Positions 35,157 to 64,000 of a stretch of DNA of 64,000 bases are shown here, in pieces; position 1 is the first letter of the stretch; the number at the start of each line of letters is the position of its first letter. This DNA comes from Alviniconcha marisindica. Its lineage: Eukaryota; Mollusca; Gastropoda; Provannidae. The notes beneath the pieces were generated by a model. It saw only the letters and a list, made by a program, of their open reading frames with translations. It did not search any database and had not been told where the DNA came from. The position numbers and the translations under genes are program-made. The stretch lies in NCBI GenBank assembly GCA_018857735.1, contig JABMCL010002476.1, positions 46,001-110,000 of the forward strand. Direction: 5' to 3'.

Positions 35157-37768
35157 TACTACTACTACTAGTATCTTGTTTACAGTCTTGGACATGTATT
35201 TGAATTTGTGTGAAACACCTCCATTTCACCCTTCTCCCTCCTTCCCTCCCTGCCTTGCTGTTTCCCCCCCCCCCCCCCCCCCCCTTCCCCCTTTACTGAC
35301 ACTCACATGCACACGTACATGAAGGAGAATTCACCAAGTGCAAGTCAATCAACCTCTTTAATCAATAATATTGACTGATAGTGACGTGAGACACCCAGAG
35401 AGAGAATGAAGTCCTCCCATACAAACTGGTAATAACACAATACATGTGAATGTTTCAAGTACTGCCCTACTACGCTCATAATAAACAAACTCGTATATGA
35501 ATATATATATATATATATATATCCATGTATACCTGACAACTCTGTACTTCATAATAACACCAAAAAGTGAATAAAATTGGATCTCAGCGCAAGACAAATC
35601 TGCCACCAAGTCTTGTCTTTAAGGAGTGACTTGGTCTTGCTTCGCCAAACGTGCACTCGTTACAAATGATAACCAATACAGGTGATAGCTTTGACAAATA
35701 TTACCATATTTTTGTTAAATGATCCCAAAATGCTTATGCTTTGACACAGTCTGTGAGTAATGAATCTTTTGCTGGTTCTGGACATGAATTGTCTTGGGTG
35801 CATGGTGTGCTCATTCACTTCTGTAACCAATTCACATCAAGGACTTGGACACAAATGAAACGATTTCAAACCTAACTCTACAGTTATAAACTGACTCCTC
35901 GTGTCATCAGTGGTGGTCACACCCCAGCACCAACAACTGTTTATTTACCATTACCAATCTACCCATCAACACAAATTGACTTCTTCTTTTTTTAACTTCT
36001 GTTAAAAATTGAGAGAAAAAATCTTGCAAGATCACTGTGACAGATAGCAATTAGTCCCAGATGGCGAAAGAAGCAAGGATGAATCATACAAAGCCAAAAA
36101 CAAAACAAAAACTGTGTACAAGATACAGTCCTCAAAGATACAGTCCTCAAAGAGTATTTTCAGCGATATGTTTGTTTAATCATCAAGACAAATGTACAGC
36201 AGCAAGCAGGTTCAAATGCAACCTTTTATAAATGCATAGTTAATGTACACAATGCTGTATCACGCTGGCACCTGTCTGTAAATGCATAGCAGTTTTGACT
36301 TTACCAGCAGCACGCGCCGATGTGAATTAACAGGGTGCATAAGAATCAATATCACACTCACAGAGATGATACGGAACCCAAAACTAGATGAGCATCTGCG
36401 ATCATATTCACAAGGTGTGTACTGGACAGGTCACAAATGAGAATGAGAAAACAACAAAAATGTAGACACAGATTCCAACATCCATTAATGATAAGCGCAA
36501 GGCACATTACTGTTTCCTTCATGGTTATTGTGCACACAACTGCTTGCCTGAATGGCAGTCTCCGTCCTCACACACACTCACTGTACTGGCAAATATTAGT
36601 CCTGGGTACAGCACATCTCTGTGATCATCAGCAGTTACAATGAAAAACTGAGGTTATTATGAGGTGGGTTAGTTGTAAACCTGAAGTGTCGGGTAAATGT
36701 CTGGATGTGTGAAATTTGACTGTACCTGTGTCAGTCAAAAACAGGGGCGAGAAAATCTTTGTACAATAAACGATGGTTCAAGATGTGCTAGTAATTGTTT
36801 AAAGGGGAAAGAAAGTAGTAGTATTTCTGTCATACCTTGGTTGAGAGAGGGGGGGGAGAGAAATACAGAACCAAAAGGGTAGACATGATGTCAATGGCTA
36901 AATTGAAAAAAGAAAGGGAAAAAAAAGGAAAGAGATTAGATTTTAAATATCAAAAACAACCTTAAAACAGTTTTAAACTGACCAGCAAGGTAGAAACTTA
37001 GGTAAAACATGCACAACACATTATCTTATTGCTGAATAAACAATTACTTTGATTTTCATATTGCACTGGACCAACACAACCCATTTTGATCAGTCATGAT
37101 GACAACAGGCAAAGTTGTCCTACAGAAAGAACCGAATCTCACTGACAATTTGCAACATATATACCATCACAACGTCCACAGTATGATGAGAAAGAGTGGG
37201 CAAAACACTGAAACTTTGACAAGCACAGACACACCCACGCACGCATGCACGCACACACACACACGCATGCACACATGCTCTTGCAGTGGCAACTCATCTT
37301 TCTGGTTCAAACCATACAATTTCACAACTGACTGGCCAAACATGGTGTGTGGATGAGACAGAAACAAAAGTGAAATGTGAACAAAAGCAGTGCCTGCCCC
37401 AGGAACCAACTAACTTGACTTTGATATGTTACAACATAATTCACAGCCAGCTGAGACATCAGTCTTAATCCAGCTTCGTTTTCAGCGGCTAGCTAAGATT
37501 ATTGCAAAATGCCTGAATCATTCTTGTTTGGGTGAACCAACACAACCATTGGAAAAGATGCAGGACTTACTAGTATGCTACAGTTCACTCTGCGGCCACA
37601 CAGCATGTGTCAACCTTGTCCCTACTTTCACAGACTGTATAGTCTATGTCGTAATCCAAACACCAACATTCTTTCTTATACACATTATTTAATCGTATGC
37701 TTGTATTATTTAGCTACCTATGTGTACAAGCATTGCATATTGCATGTTTTGGCTTGTTTTGTTTTGGT

Positions 37769-37819
37769 CGCCCTGATACAACCATAATGGTCGACTGGGC
37801 GTAAAACACCAAGTTACTT
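37769..37819 (+). mobile_element. SINE-like tail with GTAAAACACCAAGTTAC
   Basis: CGCCCTGATACAACCATAAT followed by GGTCGACTGGGCGTAAAACA closely matches 50110-50160 (GCCCTGATATAACCGTACTG, GTCGGTTGGGGGTAAAGCAT). Two copies of one interspersed family; the body is not resolved. Confidence 0.5.
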
Positions 37820-38804
37820 GTGTGTTTTTTGCTCTGAATCCTATGCTGTGCTGCGCAACATTTTACTTGCTTTGTTTTAAGCAGAAAGTTGTTGCATTAA
37901 AGTTTTCCTCAAAATATTCCCACTATATCTTTACCCCTCCCCACCCCCTCCCTCCTCACACACACAGCACTATCCAACACCATGCAACATACCACATAAA
38001 CACACTATTCTCCAACAAGGCGCTCAGTAACTCCAATACAACTGAGATCATAACCATTTATGACATTAAACAAGGTGACGGAGTCAATGACCTGTATGAA
38101 TGGTTGATGAGGCTTCATGCTTGGTTCAGAATCGACAGTGGAGACGGTTGGAAATCGACAGTGGAGATGGTTGGGGAACTGACAGTGGGGATGGTTGGGA
38201 ATCGACAGTGGAGATGGTAACCCTTCCCGAACCCATCAAAGAGGGGCGGCCAAAGTGCCCACCTCCATCAGCTTTTCCGTCCTGCTGGAGTAGCTCTGAG
38301 TCACATGGTCTGCAGCGCCAGAGCACATTCCTCCTCAGTGATGACTTTACCCATAATCAACAGCTACAAACTGCACAACGCAGCTGCAACAATGAAAAGG
38401 CAGCTCTCACCCGCAAAGCATTTCTTGCCATTTCCTTCGAACAATACATACATTTTCTGAGGTCCTGTATCTGTGTGACGCTGTTGGACGATGAAAAGCC
38501 AATCACCCTAACGAAATGGCTACGCCATACAGAAATGGCTACATCATACAGAAATGGCTAAGTAAAACTTGTTAAACTGACTGCTCAGTTAATTTTTGTG
38601 CAGCATATTACACCACAATCTGGATGACCATGCATTTTGTCAGTCACTACAGGAATCAACAGGCAGAACAGCAAAAGCAGAGCAAATATCTGCAGAGACA
38701 AACTGAGAGTGCCACAAAGCATCTTCAGCAGGTTTGGGCAAATCTGAATCCTACAGTGCAAAACTCCAAATATTCTTTTCTGTTCTCTGTTATATTTTGT
38801 GGCA

Positions 38805-38880
38805 ATATTATCATTATTCATAGCTTTTATAAAGCGCTATTCTCTGCTCTCGAGCAGACTCACTGCGCACATATTGCATG
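38805..38880 (-). mobile_element. Retroposon tail with ATT run, copy 2
   Basis: An ATTATC/ATT stretch followed by TTTATAAAGCGCTATTCTCT and CTCACTGCGCAC, in the same order as the elements at 13041 and 44015. Confidence 0.4.
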
Positions 38881-40579
38881 TGATTCTGAATGAGTGACTG
38901 TACCCTTCTATAGCGCATATTATTAATATCCACGGAAGTGGTGTACTGGTAGCACTCTTTGATTGTTCACTCCAACAGTTTGGAAGCAGACTGAATCGGC
39001 TGAAGTGACCTCGGTACCTACAGGTTCCCTCCTTGATGCGTTGTGGACAGGCTTAATCCACTGTGATTCCACGTCTACCAATACCACCAGGAGTGAAGGA
39101 GCTAGTTATGGAGCATGTGAACAAATGCCGCCCATCAAGTATGCCAAGGCAGCTGGAATGTAGAAAGTCACAACAGGGCACACGTCAGTTGCCGCTGTGA
39201 TCAGTTACTTAACCATCAACTACTAAGGTCAAATCTTTGAATGAACATCTGTAATGTATGTGCAAGTCTTGATTCTTTTGTTGTTGTAATTCTCATTGTT
39301 GTGGTTTGTGTGTGTGTGTGTGTTTTGTTGTTGTTCATTGTGTTGTTTATACACAAAGCTTGCACACTTACATGTTGCAATTTAAAGTTTAAAAAAAGCA
39401 GTCTGGATAATGTAAACACACAAACCTTCATAACAGGCTTTTCTGTACAGCCACAGTCACAAAAAGAAACCATACAAGAACACAGCTCCTGGCCACAAAA
39501 TAAGTTTCCAATGGCTCAAGTGCAAAATAACAACAACAAAAAACACACAAAAGAGAGAGAGAGTGAAAAAACAAGTCTATAGTACAATGAACATCTGTTC
39601 ATTTCATCTGAACACATTCCTCTTATTTTCACGGAAAAAAACTAGTTCTTCAAGCAAAATATCCAGGTATACTTCTTTGTACACAGAGTTAAGGCACTGT
39701 CCCACTCCAAAATTATTCATCTGCAAAATGCAAGATAGGCAGCACATAGTACGTTAAACATTCACAGACTTCAAGAACATACATGTCCTATCTCACTGCA
39801 TGAAAAACTCACTTCAACTTTCACCTTTAAAGTTCGTTGTATTGTACACACATGTGCTTGTGTGTCCACACGCACACACACACACACAAAAGAAGCACCA
39901 GTTGTCTAAGAATTACTTCCCTTTGACTGGTAAACAAACACAGGTGTGCAAAACAAACTTCAAATATTCTTGGAGAGCCCTGTTCGTTCAGTTTAAACAA
40001 GCGACTTTTTTGTACTGGAAAGACAAATGACTTCTACGTAGCAGAAGATAATATACATGTCAGTTTGTTTGCCATGGAGGTTCTAACTGGCATTTAAGCT
40101 GGAAATGTCTAGATACAGTTGATTTGCTTACAGTGGCAGCATAAACATTAATAAGCATTTCAGCAAAAAACGGACCGTCAAAATCTCACAAACATCAAAA
40201 TAACCAAAGATCCATTTATTTTGCTATCGAGTTATCAAATCCTCTCAAAACTGTGACAATATACTGTTGTTGTTCATATTAACACCGATGGGTCAGTCCA
40301 ATGAGCATTTATGCCAAGGTATATCCCATTGTTCATAATCAAGTCAATACTTCATACCTGTAAAGAAAACATCTTTTTTTCTGTCCTTTTTTAACATTTT
40401 TTAAATTTCATAACAATTTACTTTCACTCATGGTAATCATGTCTGCATACTTCTTTCAACATATCATTTTGGCAGACTTGGAACAGTTAAAACTATCCAC
40501 GGCAAAAAGAAGAATTGTTAGTGCATACCCAGACCAGCTGTGGGGAGAGAATGTGAGGGAGGGAGTGAGATAGGAGATT

Positions 40580-41290
40580 GAGGGGGGGGGGGGGGGGGGG
40601 GAGACACAGAGACAGACAGAGACAGAGAGGAAGACAGACAGAGAGACAGAGAGGCTGACACAGACAGAGAGGGAGGCACAGATAGAGAGGGAGACACAGA
40701 CAGAGAGGGAAACAGAGAGGGAGACAGAGAGGGAGACACAGACAGAGAGGGAGGCACAGATAGAGAGGGAGACAGACAGAGAGGGAGACAGACAGGGAGA
40801 CACAGACAGAGAGGGGGGCACAGATAGAGAGGGAGACACAGATAGAGAGGGAGACACAGACAGAGAGGGAGACGGACAGAGAGGGAGACAGACAGAGAGG
40901 GAGGCACAGATAGAGAGGGAGACACAGACAGAGAGGGAGACACAGAGGGGGAGAGAGAAAGACAGAGACAGACACAGGCATAGAGGGAGACAAACATAGA
41001 GGGAGACAGAGAGGCAGACACAGACATAAAGGGAGACAGAGGCAGACACAGATATAGAGGGAGACAGAGAGGCAGACACAGACATAAAGGGAGACAGAGG
41101 CAGACACAGATATAGAGGGACACAGAGAGGCAGACACAGACATAGATGGAGACAGAGAGGGAGACAGACAGAGAGGGAGGCACAGACATGGAGACAGACA
41201 GAGAGGAAGACACAGACAGGGAGAGAGACTGACAGATGGAGACAGACAGAAAAAGAGGGAGACAGACACAGAGAAAGAGCGAGAGACAGA
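40580..41290. repeat. Purine-rich 18-20 bp array (GAGAGGGAGACACAGACA)
   Basis: About 35 copies with variants (GGCACAGATAGA, CAGACATAAAGG). It is almost free of T on the plus strand. Minus-strand frames of up to 444 residues, rich in Ser, Leu, Cys, Pro and Val, are artefacts. It starts with a G20 run at 40580. Confidence 0.92.
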
Positions 41291-42466
41291 AAGGGAGACA
41301 GACAGAGGGAGGACAGAAGAAGTACAGACTGAGCATGTCAGTAACATTTCTATCCATCAAGTCACAACTGCACGGACTTTCAGACACACAGTGATGCTGG
41401 CAGAGGAAAAGTAGCACAACAACCAGTGTCTTGTAGACGGGGAGAAAAACACCCACTGGTTCACAACCACAGAAAGGGAATGAAGCCATCACCAACTCCA
41501 AAGGAAGACTCAGGTCACGAGACACACACTGCAGGCAGCCAAGTCTGGATACAGGGTAAGCCTGGGCACAGGGTAAGCCTGGGCACAGGGTAAGTCTGGG
41601 CACAGGGTAAGCAAGGCATCGTCCTCCCACCAGCAGTGTGCATATCAAAACGTCAGAATCACAATCAGGCACGCAATGTACAGGTAGCGTTGCAGCTTCC
41701 ACACTGTAATCACATCCACGACTTGGAATAAGACTGTACAGTTTCTTGCCAATACACAAAGTGAAACGCGAGGGTGGGGGGGTAACAGGCCCTCTCCAGT
41801 GTGAGATCACAACTTCTTGTCGTCCCTTGCTCCCTTTCACAACTAGGCACACGCACTTCCATCCAGTTCCGGTGCACAGAAAATTACCGTTTCAAACAAG
41901 CAGTCATTTAGCTGTTACTGTGGGTTGTCCCCACTTCACTGGAGGGGCTAGGGGTGGGGTGGGGGTAGTCACCGACGCTGATGGAACATAGTGTTGCCGC
42001 CTTTGAAAACACACTGCCGCATTCACTGAAAATGATTTTGCTTGTCGACATCTATTTGTTTTGGGAAAATGGGGATGGGTTGGGAGGGGGCGGTCCTTCA
42101 ACGTTATCGTTGAACTGGAGAAGGGGATGAGAGCACATTGAGGAGGAGGGTGGGGTGGAATCACTGAGTTTGTACCCAGTAGTTGTCAACTTCCTCGTTG
42201 ATGTGTGGGGAGAAACGCCAGCCACATTCAACAACCACAGGCCTCATCCCCATGGTACGCAAAAGCACACGTGAAGCATGAAGCACATGTGAAAGCCCTG
42301 CACCCACCTTTCTGTGAAAGGAGGGCTGGTGGAGTGGTGCACGCAGGTAATGCACAACTGTAGCAGAATTATAATCATCAGGATTGAAGCAACTTGAAGT
42401 GACAAGAGGTGATACAAAGCAGCAGAAAAACTGCTGGGTAATGCAATCAAAGTGTGGCTCTGGCTG

Positions 42467-42563
<97 letters not shown>

Positions 42564-42616
42564 CGTGCGTGCGTGTGTGTGCATGTGCGTGTATGTATGC
42601 ATGCATGTATGTGTGT

Positions 42617-42647
<31 letters not shown>

Positions 42648-42674
42648 CACGTGCATGTATGTATGTATGCATGC

Positions 42675-42726
<52 letters not shown>

Positions 42727-42860
42727 ATGCATGTATGTGTGTGCACATGTGTGTGTGTGTGAATGTGAATGTATGTGTGTGTGAATGTATGTGTGTGTGA
42801 ATGTATGTGTGTCCATGTGTGTGTGTGCATGCACATATGTGTGTGTGTGTGTGTATGGGG
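42467..42860. repeat. Compound (GT)n tract
   Basis: About 390 bp of GT with GCATGCAT, GTGC and GAATGT interruptions, ending in a G run. It lies within 170 bp of the minus-strand gene's stop codon. Confidence 0.93.
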
Positions 42861-43024
42861 GGGGGAGGGGGACATGCATACAGGCATGTATGTACCTGTG
42901 TGCGTGCAAACGTACATCCACTTTGACTGTGCACATGCACGCACACAACGCCCCTGAACACTATGAAGGAGGACGAAGAACAGAACTGGTCCCATGCAAA
43001 GCAGCCAGACACCGTCCACCACAA

Positions 43025-64000
<20,976 letters not shown>

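Larger units (their letters stand above)
35160..43024 (-). other. Region between ABHD12 and the WDR62/MAPKBP1-like stop
   Basis: No coding exon is recognised on either strand. Part is presumably 3' UTR of the minus-strand gene. Minus-strand AATAAA candidates include 35940-35945; the true end cannot be fixed from sequence. Contents: TA run (35503-35522), 24-bp GACAGTGGAGATGG array (38130-38220), retroposon tail (38805-38880), purine array (40580-41290), short GGGCACAGGGTAAGCCT array (41548-41612) and GT tract (42467-42860). Confidence 0.5.

Noticed and set aside
37822..38561. Frames of 130-150 residues on the plus strand as a separate gene
   Set aside because: They include a 24-bp tandem repeat, show no family resemblance and lack convincing splice partners.
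40456..41852. Minus-strand frames of up to 444 residues rich in SVSLCLPLC
   Set aside because: Translation of a purine-rich 18-20 bp array. No conserved domain, and the non-repetitive flank has no family match.
42161..43024. His/Thr- and Cys/Val-rich frames
   Set aside because: Translation of GT/AC microsatellites.

Overview
This is animal nuclear DNA. Short coding exons with GT-AG introns are spread over a background very rich in microsatellites, minisatellites and retroposon debris. The repeat style (long TC, GT and TTCC tracts, LINE tails ending in short microsatellites, a SINE with a tRNA-like A box) and the divergence of the proteins suggest a lophotrochozoan, most likely a marine gastropod. 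That assignment is inference; no diagnostic sequence proves it.

Four protein-coding genes can be read exon by exon. (1) TSR2, plus strand, 350-4368, 5' exon outside the window: a pre-rRNA-processing factor and chaperone of ribosomal protein eS26. (2) GINS1/PSF1, minus strand, 15409-7567, seven exons, 197 residues, complete: a subunit of the GINS complex of the CMG replicative helicase. (3) ABHD12, plus strand, 15625-30162, twelve exons, 365 residues, complete: a membrane-anchored serine hydrolase (lysophosphatidylserine lipase) with all three catalytic residues. (4) The C-terminal half of a WDR62/MAPKBP1-family JNK scaffold, minus strand, 64000-43025, ten exons and about 1,250 residues, with its WD40 half beyond the right edge.

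TSR2 and GINS1 converge, with poly(A) signals about 300 bp apart. GINS1 and ABHD12 are head to head, with start codons 215 bp apart and CCAAT boxes and an E2F-like site between them. The same head-to-head neighbours occur on human 20p11.21, so this looks like an ancient bidirectional promoter. ABHD12 and the scaffold gene converge across about 13 kb of 3' UTR and intergenic DNA that holds only repeats.

The most unusual feature is how repeats relate to exons. At least five minisatellite arrays are built from units that contain a copy of a neighbouring exon end or splice junction: TSR2 exon 2 donor, GINS1 exon 4 donor, GINS1 terminal codons, ABHD12 exon 8 with its acceptor, and the scaffold gene's exon 5 donor. 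Every gene has at least one. The arrays therefore carry rows of decoy splice sites or repeated stop-containing C-termini. Other notable items are a retroposon family whose pentanucleotide tail and internal segment both expanded inside ABHD12, LINE tails that seeded TC microsatellites, a near-perfect 36-bp inverted repeat, and a MITE-like palindrome. Nearly all long open frames in the window are artefacts of tandem repeats whose period is a multiple of three.
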